NCBI GenBank assembly: GCA_024405755.1
Contig: JAKSOD010000002.1
Location: forward strand, 1-64,000
Direction: 5' to 3'
DNA from: Clostridia bacterium
GTDB lineage: Bacteria; Bacillota; Clostridia; Oscillospirales; CAG-272
DNA: 64,000 nt
Shown: positions 28,394-36,786 of the stretch, one piece after another
Numbering within the stretch: position 1 is the stretch's first letter
Layout of the letters: each line of letters begins with the position of its first letter
Notes under the pieces: generated by a model
Database searches by the model: none
What the model saw: the letters and a program-made list of their open reading frames with translations, nothing else
What the model was told of the DNA's origin: nothing
Made by a program: the position numbers and the translations under genes

Positions 28394-29353
28394 TTATTCC
28401 GCCAATTTGCGGAATGCTCTGAGCTTTGCGCTGTGTGAACGGAAATTACGTTTAAGTTCCTCGTTTCCCGGGACTATCGGCTTGCGGCTTACAAGTTCAA
28501 CCCGCGGCTTTCGTCCGCACACACAAACGGGGAAATCACGCGGGCAAATACATCCCTGCGCAAGTTCTGCGTACGTTTCCTTCACAAGCCTGTCTTCGAG
28601 GGAATGGAATGTAATGATCGCCGCCACTCCTCCGGTTTTCAGTCTGTCACAAGCACATTTTATCGTTTTGGGAATGATTTCGAGTTCCCCGTTGACTTCT
28701 ATCCTGATTGCCTGAAATGTTCTCATTGCGGGATGATGATTCTGAGAACGCCCTCCGTCGGGAAGTGCCGCCCGGATTATCTCAACAAGTTCTCCCGTGG
28801 TCTTTATCGGTCTTTCTTCTCTTTCAATGCAGATCCTGTCGGCAATACGGGAAGCATATTTTTCTTCCCCGTAATCTCTGAGTATACGTACGATGTCATC
28901 TCTGTCGTATCCGTTTACCACCCGTGCGGCGTCGAGTTCCGACGTACGGTCCATCCTCATATCGAGAGGTGCATCGGCGACATAGGAAAAGCCTCTTTCT
29001 GCGTTATCGAGCTGATATGATGAAACACCGAGATCAAGAAGGATACCGTCGATCTTCTCTATTCCCATATCGTCGAGGACGGAAGCGAAATCGGCGAAAT
29101 TGGAATGTATGACTGTCGCACGATCGCCGAAGCGCGACAAACGCCCGGAGGCGACTTTAACGGCGTCGGAGTCACGGTCGAGTGCGATCAGTCTTCCTGT
29201 TGTCAACCTTTCCGCAATAGCGGAGGAATGCCCGGCACCGCCTGCGGTGCCGTCAACGTAAATCCCGCCCGGCTTGATGTCGAGAACTTCAATGACCTCG
29301 TCAAGCATTACGGGTTTATGTGAAAATTCTATATTACCTTGTCCGTTCATCAT
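28394..29353 (-). CDS. rsmH: 16S rRNA m4C1402 methyltransferase RsmH
   Basis: 319 residues. HKPVMLDEVIEVLDIKPGG, YVDGTAGGAGHSSAIAERL (SAM loop), DGILLDLGVSSYQLDNAERG and AIITFHSLEDRLVKE are classic RsmH (MraW) motifs. It methylates N4 of C1402 in the ribosomal P site. Two adjacent ATGs occur at the start; the first is used here. Second gene of the cluster. Confidence 0.97.
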   Translation of the reverse strand: MMNGQGNIEFSHKPVMLDEVIEVLDIKPGGIYVDGTAGGAGHSSAIAERLTTGRLIALDRDSDAVKVASGRLSRFGDRATVIHSNFADFASVLDDMGIEKIDGILLDLGVSSYQLDNAERGFSYVADAPLDMRMDRTSELDAARVVNGYDRDDIVRILRDYGEEKYASRIADRICIEREERPIKTTGELVEIIRAALPDGGRSQNHHPAMRTFQAIRIEVNGELEIIPKTIKCACDRLKTGGVAAIITFHSLEDRLVKETYAELAQGCICPRDFPVCVCGRKPRVELVSRKPIVPGNEELKRNFRSHSAKLRAFRKLAE

Positions 29354-29367
29354 TCTGAGATTCGAAA

Positions 29368-29796
29368 TCAGAGTCCGAAACTTTCAAGAGTTTCCCTGAG
29401 GGCATCAACGTCGGATTCGGCTTTGAGGCTGTCATATTCTTCGACAGACCAGATCTCAACGCTCTTTCCGCAGCCCACAATTACGGCAGTACCGGAAATC
29501 CCGGAAAAATCCACCAGTCCCTGATTTATCACTATTCGTCCCTGAGAGTCGGGAACAAGGGTATCGGCGTTTTCATTGAAGAATCTCATTGCCTTCTCAC
29601 GGTCTTTGGTGGGAAGGTTTTCAATCTTGCCGACATACTTTTCCCATTCTTCGACGGAACAAACTTTAAGGGAGTGATCTCTGATGCTCGGATATATCAC
29701 AATAGGCGAACCGAGTGCGTCGCGATGTCTCGACGGAAGGAACAGTCTGTTCTTACTGTCGAGAGTATGTCTGTATGTTCCCGTAATCGGCATCAT
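29368..29796 (-). CDS. mraZ: Transcriptional regulator MraZ
   Basis: 142 residues. Two SpoVT/AbrB-like halves, each with a D-x(3)-R motif: DSKNRLFLPSRHRD near residue 13 and DSQGRIVINQGLVDF near 78. MraZ forms a ring-shaped oligomer and binds repeats upstream of its own operon. SD GGAGG at 29809-29813. First gene of the division cluster. Confidence 0.95.
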   Translation of the reverse strand: MMPITGTYRHTLDSKNRLFLPSRHRDALGSPIVIYPSIRDHSLKVCSVEEWEKYVGKIENLPTKDREKAMRFFNENADTLVPDSQGRIVINQGLVDFSGISGTAVIVGCGKSVEIWSVEEYDSLKAESDVDALRETLESFGL

Positions 29797-29996
29797 AATG
29801 CGCTCCGTCCTCCTTTCCCTTTGTCAATCCTTTTTGTTCTTTGTTATCTTGTTTTCTGCTGTCGCGGTTCGGTTCAAAAAAGTAACAGAACGCCGTCCGT
29901 TTCAGCGAGTATTGCCCCACCTTCGGTGAAAAGCGGAGCTGACTTATGGAATTTTAAACCATTTTGCTCCAAAACTCGCCATTTCGGTGTGGATTT

Positions 29997-30025
29997 ATTA
30001 TACTATACATCATTTCATTGTGCAA
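29997..30025 (-). promoter_or_regulatory. Promoter of the mraZ-division cluster
   Basis: Minus strand: TTGCAC (30020-30025), 17-bp spacer, perfect TATAAT (29997-30002), giving a leader of about 190 nt before mraZ. I did not find clear MraZ boxes (repeated GGGTG-type sites) in the gap, so autoregulation cannot be shown. Confidence 0.6.
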
Positions 30026-30213
30026 GAGGGTAAATACAATTTGAGCAAAAAAATTGCAATTTTTTGTCGCAAATTTCGTCCCGATACCCTTAAAGCCACT
30101 CTATTCACTGACAATTTGCGGGATGTTACCTTGTTTTTGTAATAATTGTTAATTTCTTCCTTTATGTGACCTTCGAATCGGACAAATATCACGCCTTCCG
30201 CGACGGGAAAAAT

Positions 30214-30265
30214 AAAAAAGCACACGCGTTCAAGTCCTTTCGACCCGGAATGCGTGTGCCTTTTT
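30214..30265. terminator. Bidirectional terminator hairpin
   Basis: AAAAAAGCACACGCGTTC (30214-30231) pairs with GAATGCGTGTGCC followed by TTTTT (to 30265). The A-run and T-run flank the stem, so it can stop transcription from both sides. No gene is seen in 29797-30393; the region holds the mraZ promoter and leader and two terminators. Confidence 0.7.
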
Positions 30266-30337
30266 CGACTCATTTTTCTCATCCCCGTTTTTTGCGGAAA
30301 ACGGGGAAGCAGAGTTTTCAATTCCCGAAAACAAAAG

Positions 30338-30376
30338 GGGAAATGTAAAAACCCGGTCTGAGTTCTTACATTTCCC
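30338..30376 (-). terminator. Terminator of the F420-ligase-like gene
   Basis: GGGAAATGTAA (30338-30348) and TTACATTTCCC (30366-30376) make an 11-bp stem 17 nt after the stop. On the minus strand it is followed by CTTTTGTTTT. Confidence 0.75.
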
Positions 30377-30393
30377 GAACAGTATTATTATTA

Positions 30394-31587
30394 TCAGTTG
30401 GTATAGTTATCGAAATAACCCTGGATCCAAACGATCGGTGTTCCCTTGTCACCCGAGCCTGAAGTCAGGTCGCAGAGTGATCCGATAAGGTCGGTAAGGC
30501 GGCGGGGAGTGGTTCCCTCGGAGACCATTTTACCGGTAAGGTTTGCATCTTTGGAACGGATAACGCCTTTGATCGCTTCTTTCAGAGCGTCGCCTTCAAG
30601 GCCTGCAAAATCATTATCGGCAAGATACTTCATCTTGACTTCATTAGGCTGTCCTTCAAGACCTGCGGTATACGCGGGAGCAACCACCGGGTCGGCAAGT
30701 TCCCAGATCTTACCGACGGGATCTTTGAAAGCACCGTCGCCGTAGATCATTACTTCAACCTTTTTGCCCGTTTCTTTATAGACACGTGCCTGAATATCAT
30801 CAACAACGCTCTGGCATTCACGGGGAAAGAGTTTTACGGTATCCTCGGTAGCCTTATTGGATCCGAGAAGTCCGTATTGCTCATTGAATCCGCTTCCGTT
30901 GACGGAGGACGAAAGGATCTCGTCCATTCCGGAAACGATTTTTGCACCGGCACCGCGGAGAAGTCTCTTGGAACGTTCACGTGAATGAATGTCACAGCAG
31001 ATAACATTCTTGGTATAATTGAGGATTGCGCGGGCATCATTTGCAAGAATAACTTCGCACTTGCATCCGACGGACTCTACAAGTTCACGGTAGAATGTGA
31101 TATAATCAACGCCGGTAAAACGGTGTTTGCGGTAACCGAAAAGTTCGCGGTACTTGGCTTCTGTGAGAATATCGGTATAAGGATTGATACCGGCAGCATC
31201 AAGATCATCAAGTGTGATAAGATGGTTGCCCACCTCGTCAGAGGGATAACTGAGCATAATATAGAGTTTTTTAAGTCCCATTGCCATACCCTTGAGGCAG
31301 ATGGAGAAACGGTTGCGTGAGAGAATCGGGAAAATAATACCGGCTTCGCCGTCGGGGAACTTTGCCTTTACGTCAGCGGCAATATCGTTGACGGTAGCGT
31401 AGTTGCCCTGCGCACGGGCGACAACGGACTCGGTGACGGCAATCACGTCACGGTCGCGGATCGCAAGTTCCTTGCTTTCCACTGCTGCTCTGATGACGCT
31501 GTCGGCAACGATCTCGGCGATATTATCGCCATTACGGATAATGGGCGCGCGAACGCCGCGGGAAACTGTTCCGATAAGTCTTTCCAT
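30394..31587 (-). CDS. CofE-like (F420-0 gamma-glutamyl ligase family) protein
   Basis: 397 residues from MERLIGTVSRGVRAPIIRNG. An upstream ATG (31617) is in frame, but AAAAGAGG at 31597-31602 fits 31587. Features of the CofE family: RDRDVIAVTESVVARAQGNY near residue 40, the GAKIVSGMDEI region, and VEVMIYGDGAFKDPVGKIWE. True CofE adds glutamate to F420 and is about 250 residues; this longer form is widespread in Bacillota that do not make F420, and its substrate is unknown. It has its own promoter and terminator, a monocistronic unit. Confidence 0.75.
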   Translation of the reverse strand: MERLIGTVSRGVRAPIIRNGDNIAEIVADSVIRAAVESKELAIRDRDVIAVTESVVARAQGNYATVNDIAADVKAKFPDGEAGIIFPILSRNRFSICLKGMAMGLKKLYIMLSYPSDEVGNHLITLDDLDAAGINPYTDILTEAKYRELFGYRKHRFTGVDYITFYRELVESVGCKCEVILANDARAILNYTKNVICCDIHSRERSKRLLRGAGAKIVSGMDEILSSSVNGSGFNEQYGLLGSNKATEDTVKLFPRECQSVVDDIQARVYKETGKKVEVMIYGDGAFKDPVGKIWELADPVVAPAYTAGLEGQPNEVKMKYLADNDFAGLEGDALKEAIKGVIRSKDANLTGKMVSEGTTPRRLTDLIGSLCDLTSGSGDKGTPIVWIQGYFDNYTN

Positions 31588-31671
31588 TTTTTGTTCCTCT
31601 TTTTTATTCAGATTCATTTAGATTCTTTTATAAACTTAATAAATACTATATTATCACAAAAACCGCAAATA

Positions 31672-31700
31672 ATTATACTACGATAGGAAATAAAAGTCAA
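31672..31700 (-). promoter_or_regulatory. Promoter of the CofE-like gene
   Basis: Minus strand: TTGACT (31695-31700), 17-bp spacer, TATAAT (31672-31677), about 85 bp before the start codon. Confidence 0.75.
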
Positions 31701-31769
31701 GCAGATTTACTTAATTTAATGGAAATTTTTTTGAAATTTCAGTATCTTTCTTCGAGTGAAAAAAAGAGA

Positions 31770-32483
31770 TCAGTCATTGCCGAAACCCGGAAATTTTCTG
31801 AAATCGCAGAAGTCCTCCACGGCAAGGTCAACTCCTCCCACGTCAATAAATTTTTCCTTCGCCGCCCCAAGTCCGAGCGCGACCACGTAGGCTGCACCCG
31901 CGCGTCTTGCCGCAAGAACGCCGGAAAGAGAATCCTCAAATACAATACAGTCTTCACACTTCTGACCGATCGCGGCAGCGGCACGCAGATATATCTCCGG
32001 CTCCGGTTTTCCGACAAAACTACCGTCGTCATAAACGACCTTATTCCGGTCAAACCACTTCGTCAACCCGAGTTCGGGGCTCTCAAAATAGAAATTCACG
32101 TTTCTGACTTCCGATCCCGTGGCGATCGTTATTGGATACCCCTGATCTTTGAGCCAGTCGAGAAATTCCGCAGCACCGTCTACAAGTCTGAATGTATCGC
32201 TGATTCTGCATCTGCGTCGGTATTCGGCCTCTTTTTCGTATGACATCTGTTCGATTTGACGGTCGGTCAGTTCACCGAAAAAATCCGTGAGGATCTGAGC
32301 GTTGTCTCTGCCGAGCACGCGCTTTTCAAGATCTTCATCCGTTACCTCACCGCCTCCGTTCGCGGGAACAAATTCCCGCCAGACCTGACAGTGGATGGGC
32401 GAATCGTAGATCAGTGTGCCGTTGAAATCAAAGATCACGGCTTTTACTTTTTTATTCTTCGCATTTTTATTCTGTATATTCAT
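31770..32483 (-). CDS. HAD-superfamily hydrolase, beta-phosphoglucomutase-like
   Basis: 237 residues. Motif I AVIFDFNGTLIYDS (asparagine follows the first Asp pair: DFNGT), a helical cap, motif II ITIATGS, and motif III/IV GKPEPEIYL with CIVFEDSLSGVLAARRAGA. This is the subfamily-IA pattern of sugar-phosphate phosphatases and mutases. Acting in the cytoplasm, exact substrate unknown. SD AAGGAA. Its closeness to the nucleoside block could mean a pentose-phosphate substrate, but a promoter and hairpin separate them. Confidence 0.8.
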   Translation of the reverse strand: MNIQNKNAKNKKVKAVIFDFNGTLIYDSPIHCQVWREFVPANGGGEVTDEDLEKRVLGRDNAQILTDFFGELTDRQIEQMSYEKEAEYRRRCRISDTFRLVDGAAEFLDWLKDQGYPITIATGSEVRNVNFYFESPELGLTKWFDRNKVVYDDGSFVGKPEPEIYLRAAAAIGQKCEDCIVFEDSLSGVLAARRAGAAYVVALGLGAAKEKFIDVGGVDLAVEDFCDFRKFPGFGND

Positions 32484-32513
32484 TCATTTTTATTTCCTTG
32501 ATTTTATACTATC

Positions 32514-32542
32514 ATTTTACATCACAGCAGTCAATTTGTCAA
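32514..32542 (-). promoter_or_regulatory. Promoter of the HAD hydrolase gene
   Basis: Minus strand: TTGACA (32537-32542), 17-bp spacer, TAAAAT (32514-32519), 30 bp before the start codon. Confidence 0.7.
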
Positions 32543-32566
32543 GTGCATAACATAATGCGGAAAACA

Positions 32567-32605
32567 GGGGTGTTAATATACTCATGACGAGTTTTTTAAC
32601 ACCCC
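32567..32605 (-). repeat. Palindromic repeat, copy B, at the tdk 3' end
   Basis: GGGGTGTTAA (32567-32576) and TTAACACCCC (32596-32605) with an additional inner ACTC/GAGT pairing. It lies 13 nt after the tdk stop and likely ends the nucleoside operon; in plus sense it is followed by ATTATTAATTTTT. Its right arm matches copy C over 22 nt. Confidence 0.75.
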
Positions 32606-32617
32606 ATTATTAATTTT

Positions 32618-33205
32618 TCACTTTTTGGCTCCCTGCTCGGCTTTACGCCTCAGCCAGCATTTACGGCACATCACCTGATATCGGTCATTGCCTCCGATGC
32701 AAACCTGTTCACCCGTGGTTACAATGTTTCCGTCATCATCGACACGCGCATTCACCGTTGCCTTGGCTCCGCATTTGCAAACAGACGCGATCTCGTAAAT
32801 TCGGTCTGCTATCTCGAACAGCCGTCGGCTGCCCGGGAACAGATGAGTCGTGAAATCTGTGCTGAGTCCGTAGCAAGTGACGGGGATATCCCTCTCAATG
32901 ACGATATCCCCAAGCTGATCCACCTGTTCCGGGGTCAGGAACTGACACTCGTCAACAATGACTACGTCACAATCATCATACTGCTCACAATAGAGTTTAA
33001 AGATGTCCGTATCTCCGGTAACGTTCACAGCCTCGGAACAGAGACCGATCCTTGATTTCACCACAGCGGCTCCGTCCCGGTTATCCACCGACGGTTTCAT
33101 CAGCATCACTTTCATTCCGCGTTCTTCGTAATTGAACTTTGTAATGAGTGCCTGTGCGGTTTTGGAGCAGCCCATGACTCCGAATTTAAAACTTAATTCA
33201 GCCAT
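32618..33205 (-). CDS. tdk: Thymidine kinase
   Basis: 195 residues from MAELSFKFGVMGCSKTAQ. The in-frame ATG at 33226 would overlap the previous gene; AAAGGTGG fits 33205. Type II thymidine kinase features: DVVIVDECQFL (Walker B), CYGLSTDF (lasso loop), and the zinc knuckle with CKCG and CRKC. The P-loop reads GVMGCSKT, with serine where the canonical motif has glycine before K15. It phosphorylates thymidine (and deoxyuridine) imported by the neighbouring transporter. Last gene of the nucleoside operon. Confidence 0.92.
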   Translation of the reverse strand: MAELSFKFGVMGCSKTAQALITKFNYEERGMKVMLMKPSVDNRDGAAVVKSRIGLCSEAVNVTGDTDIFKLYCEQYDDCDVVIVDECQFLTPEQVDQLGDIVIERDIPVTCYGLSTDFTTHLFPGSRRLFEIADRIYEIASVCKCGAKATVNARVDDDGNIVTTGEQVCIGGNDRYQVMCRKCWLRRKAEQGAKK

Positions 33206-33209
33206 ATAA

Positions 33210-34511
33210 TCATTCCACCTTTGCAAAGATCAGCGGACGTGATTGAGGTGCTTTTGCGCCGATATGAGTAGATTCTAATAATTTCTCTTCTGCAGCGTCA
33301 AGCCGTCCGCGGTCGTTGGTATAAAGGCGTGCTATCGTCTGACCTCTTCTCACCCTGTCCCCGGTTTTCTTTATCAGAATGATGCCGGCTGAATGATCGA
33401 TTTTGTCATCCTTGGTGTTTCTTCCTGCACCGAGCATCAGACTTGCAGTCCCGAGTCCTTCGGTATCAACGCTTACGATATATCCGTTCTCGGCAGCACA
33501 GACTTCACGGGAGAACTCAGCCTTCGGGAACAGGCTTGTATTGCGTATCCACTCAGGATCTCCTCCCTGAGCCTCGACCATTGCTTCAAGTGCCGCAAGT
33601 GCCGAACCGTCGGCAATGGCACCTTTTACGGCATTTTCACATTCTTCAAGCGTTCCACTTCCGCCGAGGCATAGCATATTTGATGCAAGTGCCACGCAGA
33701 CCTCGGTCAGATCATCCGGTCCGTGACCCCTCAGCGTTTCCACCGCTTCGATCACTTCAAGTGAATTTCCGATGGCAAATCCGAGAGGTCTGTCCATATC
33801 GGTGATCAATGCCATTATCTTCTTTCCTACCGCTTTACCGATACTTACCATAATCTGAGCAAGTTTGCGGCTGTCTTCGACGGTTTTCATAAACGATCCG
33901 CTTCCGGTCTTTACGTCAAGCACTATGCAGTCGTCATCAGCGGCAAGTTTTTTGCCCATGATACTTGAAGCTATCAGCGGCATACTGTCAACAGTCGCCG
34001 TAACATCACGAAGAGCGTAGAGTTTTTTATCGGCGGGAGCAAGTTCGCGGCTCTGTCCGACTATGGCTATTCCGGTCTTGTTGACAATATCGACGAACTC
34101 ACATTCGTCGAGTTCGGTTCTGAATCCTTTTATGGATTCGAGTTTGTCAACCGTACCGCCGGTATGTCCCAGTCCTCTGCCGCTCATCTTGGCGACCTTG
34201 GCGCCGAGAGATGCCACTATGGGCATTACCACAAGACTTGTCTTATCTCCCACACCCCCGGTGGAATGTTTGTCCATGCGGATGCCTTTGATAGACGAGA
34301 AATCCGGCCGCTCCCCTGAATCCCTGACAGCAATGGTAAGATCGGTCGTCTCACGGAGAGTCATATCACGGTAAAAAATCGCCATACACAATGCTGCCGC
34401 CTGATAATCCGGTATCTCTCCTCGGGTATATCCCTCAATAAAGAAGCGGATCTCCTCCGCTGACAGTTCTCCGCCGTCGCGTTTCTTTTTTATTATGTCA
34501 TACATTCTCAT
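33210..34511 (-). CDS. pdp: Pyrimidine-nucleoside phosphorylase
   Basis: 433 residues. KHSTGGVGDKTSLVVMPIVAS is the phosphate-binding signature of the thymidine/pyrimidine phosphorylase family, and MSGRGLGHTGGTVDKLESI its second hallmark. The length of about 433 and the Bacillota context fit Pdp, which cleaves uridine and thymidine to base and (deoxy)ribose-1-phosphate. AAAGGG SD; 4 nt before tdk, 47 nt after the permease gene. Feeds phosphopentomutase encoded upstream. Confidence 0.95.
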   Translation of the reverse strand: MRMYDIIKKKRDGGELSAEEIRFFIEGYTRGEIPDYQAAALCMAIFYRDMTLRETTDLTIAVRDSGERPDFSSIKGIRMDKHSTGGVGDKTSLVVMPIVASLGAKVAKMSGRGLGHTGGTVDKLESIKGFRTELDECEFVDIVNKTGIAIVGQSRELAPADKKLYALRDVTATVDSMPLIASSIMGKKLAADDDCIVLDVKTGSGSFMKTVEDSRKLAQIMVSIGKAVGKKIMALITDMDRPLGFAIGNSLEVIEAVETLRGHGPDDLTEVCVALASNMLCLGGSGTLEECENAVKGAIADGSALAALEAMVEAQGGDPEWIRNTSLFPKAEFSREVCAAENGYIVSVDTEGLGTASLMLGAGRNTKDDKIDHSAGIILIKKTGDRVRRGQTIARLYTNDRGRLDAAEEKLLESTHIGAKAPQSRPLIFAKVE

Positions 34512-34558
34512 GGCATTTTCCCTTTCGGAGTACGTTTTTCATTCTTCGCCCGTTGCTG

Positions 34559-35512
34559 TCATCTCATTCCCTTGTCGTAAGGGATACCTTCCGCTTTGGG
34601 GCAGCCTGATTTTTTTGCCGTGAAGGCAAGCACCACAAGCACCACAAAATACGGAATAATATTATAAAAATACATTGGAAGTCCGAGATTTTTGAGTAGA
34701 TCTATTGAGGATGACACAGCTCCGATACATTTGAGGAATCCGAACATAACGGCTCCGAGAGCAATGCCGAGAGGCTTCCAGTTACCGAATATCATAATGG
34801 CAAGTGCAAGGAATCCCATACCGGCAACAGTACTTTCAGCCGTGCCTCCGGCGGTGGTGGCAATATAAATGTAACCGCCGCATCCCGCAAGTGCACCTGA
34901 AATCGTAGTTCCGAGATAACGCATCTTATCTACATTGATACCTACGCTGTCAGCGGCCTGAGGGTGTTCTCCGCAGGCACGCATACGCATTCCGGTCCTC
35001 GTTTTATAGATCCACACAGATAGAACAATAAACAGAATGATTATTATGGGCGTTGAAATATACGCCTTGTCAATGAAAATTTTCAAAAACTCGCCTGCAT
35101 CTTCATTTTTGAGAACAAAGTTCGTTGAAAGAGGCATAACAAGTTTTTCCTGACTGAAGAATGTCAGAGCGAGGGTATTAACAAGTGCCGGTGAAAGCAT
35201 ATTGAGTGCCGTGCCGCCGATCGTCTGATCCGCTTTCAGTTTTACTGCTGAGAATGACAGCAAAAGCGAATATACGGCACCTGCCGCAGCACCTATGATC
35301 ATGGCAACCACGTACATGATCTGAGGGTGTTCTACCAGGATATTTCCGGTTTGAAAAAGATATACTGCCACGGCACCGATAAAGGCTCCGAAAATCATTT
35401 CACCTTCAAGAGCAAGGTTGATGATCCCGCTGCGTTCGGCGAACATTCCCGCAAGTGCGACGATAAGGAGCGGAATTGAATAAACCAGAGTTTTTTGAAT
35501 TATGAATGTCAT
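34559..35512 (-). CDS. nupQ: Nucleoside ABC transporter permease (NupQ/YufQ type)
   Basis: 317 residues with about nine hydrophobic segments. The N-terminus MTFIIQKTLVYSIPLLIVAL, GMFAERSGIINLALEGEMI and RACGEHPQAADSVGINV are typical of BPD_transp_2 permeases partnered with BMP-family binding proteins. SD GGGAGG; 2 nt from the sister permease gene, so co-translated. Confidence 0.9.
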   Translation of the reverse strand: MTFIIQKTLVYSIPLLIVALAGMFAERSGIINLALEGEMIFGAFIGAVAVYLFQTGNILVEHPQIMYVVAMIIGAAAGAVYSLLLSFSAVKLKADQTIGGTALNMLSPALVNTLALTFFSQEKLVMPLSTNFVLKNEDAGEFLKIFIDKAYISTPIIIILFIVLSVWIYKTRTGMRMRACGEHPQAADSVGINVDKMRYLGTTISGALAGCGGYIYIATTAGGTAESTVAGMGFLALAIMIFGNWKPLGIALGAVMFGFLKCIGAVSSSIDLLKNLGLPMYFYNIIPYFVVLVVLAFTAKKSGCPKAEGIPYDKGMR

Positions 35513-35514
35513 CT

Positions 35515-36786
35515 TTACGCCTCCCTATCTTTTTTTGCACCAGAGTTATCCTCTGCTGCCTTTGTCTTTTTCATTGACATCTGCCGTTTTTTATTGATCA
35601 GATCACGGATCAGTTTAGAAAAACCGGCAAAATAAATTATCAGTGCGATAATTATGTCAGCAATATATCTGTTGAAACCCGCAGATGTCAGGTTGTCACC
35701 ACCCTGACCGAGATATCGGAGAAAAATACCAGAGAAAATCACTCCCACGGGGTTGTTGGAGGCAAGAAGTGCAACGGGAATACCGTTGAAACCGTAATCC
35801 GGGAGTTTGCTGTATGCGGAACTGAACGCAAACTCAATTCCCGGATTGAGATAATAAACTGCTCCTCCGAGTGCTGCAAGACATCCCGCTATCGCCATTG
35901 AAAGAATGATATTGCGTTTTTCGTTCATTCCGGCATACCTTGCGGCATTTCTGTTGTTTCCGCAGGCTTTCAGTTCATAACCGAATATGGTCTTGTTAAG
36001 TACGATATAGATTATTACGGCGACTGCCGCAGCGATAAAGATACCCGAGTCGATATACGATCCGGAGAAAACCTTGTCAAGTCCTATCTTAGGCGTACTG
36101 TTTCCGGTCATTTCGGTAGTGATCAGATAACCGGATTTACCGTATCCGGTATTGATCAGATTTGTTTTTTCGCTGAAAAACCAACTTACAAGGTTTGCGG
36201 CGATCCAGTTGGTCATAATGCAAACTATAACCTCATTGACACCGAAAAAGGCCTTGAACAGACCCGGAATCGCTCCCCATACCATTCCGCAAATCATCCC
36301 GACGAGCAGAGCAAGAAGCCAAACGGCAACCCCCGTTCCGCTTTCTCTGGAATCAATGCTGAGTGCAACGTAAAGGGATCCTGCGGTCCCCATAAGGAAC
36401 TGACCGGGAGCACCGATATTGAAAAGTCCGGTCTTGAACGCAATTGCGACTGAAAGTCCCGTCAATATAAGCGGAGCAGCGTAAAAAATCATATCTCCGA
36501 AGTTTGTGGTAATGTAATTCAGCGAGCCGCTAGAAAAAGGACCGCAGACCAGGATTGCCAAACCGCTGAAGGCATCTGCAATGCTCATTCTCTCAGCAAA
36601 GGCGCTGATAAGCAACATCACGATAAAACCGATAATGAGTCCCGCGGAGATGCACACGAGGGATGCAAGTACCGACTGTGTCCCTTCTTTTGCGAAAAAG
36701 CCGTTAATTCCGCCATTCTTCGGCTGTTCATTAAGCATAGGAGCCGAAGTCCGTTCACTTACGGTTATTTTTTTATCATTCCGCAT
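35515..36786 (-). CDS. nupP: Nucleoside ABC transporter permease (NupP/YufP type)
   Basis: 423 residues. A cytosolic N-terminus of about 45 residues precedes roughly ten membrane segments. FNIGAPGQFLMGTAGSLYVA and ELKACGNNRNAARYAGMNEK are the branched-chain-permease-like signatures, with the last one facing the ATPase. A basic C-terminus ends the protein. It overlaps the ATPase gene by 11 nt and forms a heterodimeric channel with the 34559 product. Confidence 0.9.
   Translation of the reverse strand: MRNDKKITVSERTSAPMLNEQPKNGGINGFFAKEGTQSVLASLVCISAGLIIGFIVMLLISAFAERMSIADAFSGLAILVCGPFSSGSLNYITTNFGDMIFYAAPLILTGLSVAIAFKTGLFNIGAPGQFLMGTAGSLYVALSIDSRESGTGVAVWLLALLVGMICGMVWGAIPGLFKAFFGVNEVIVCIMTNWIAANLVSWFFSEKTNLINTGYGKSGYLITTEMTGNSTPKIGLDKVFSGSYIDSGIFIAAAVAVIIYIVLNKTIFGYELKACGNNRNAARYAGMNEKRNIILSMAIAGCLAALGGAVYYLNPGIEFAFSSAYSKLPDYGFNGIPVALLASNNPVGVIFSGIFLRYLGQGGDNLTSAGFNRYIADIIIALIIYFAGFSKLIRDLINKKRQMSMKKTKAAEDNSGAKKDREA

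Noticed and set aside
30010-30321. A minus-strand open frame of about 103 codons between mraZ and the CofE-like gene
   Set aside because: It runs through a bidirectional terminator and the mraZ promoter, has no SD, and its composition is not protein-like.
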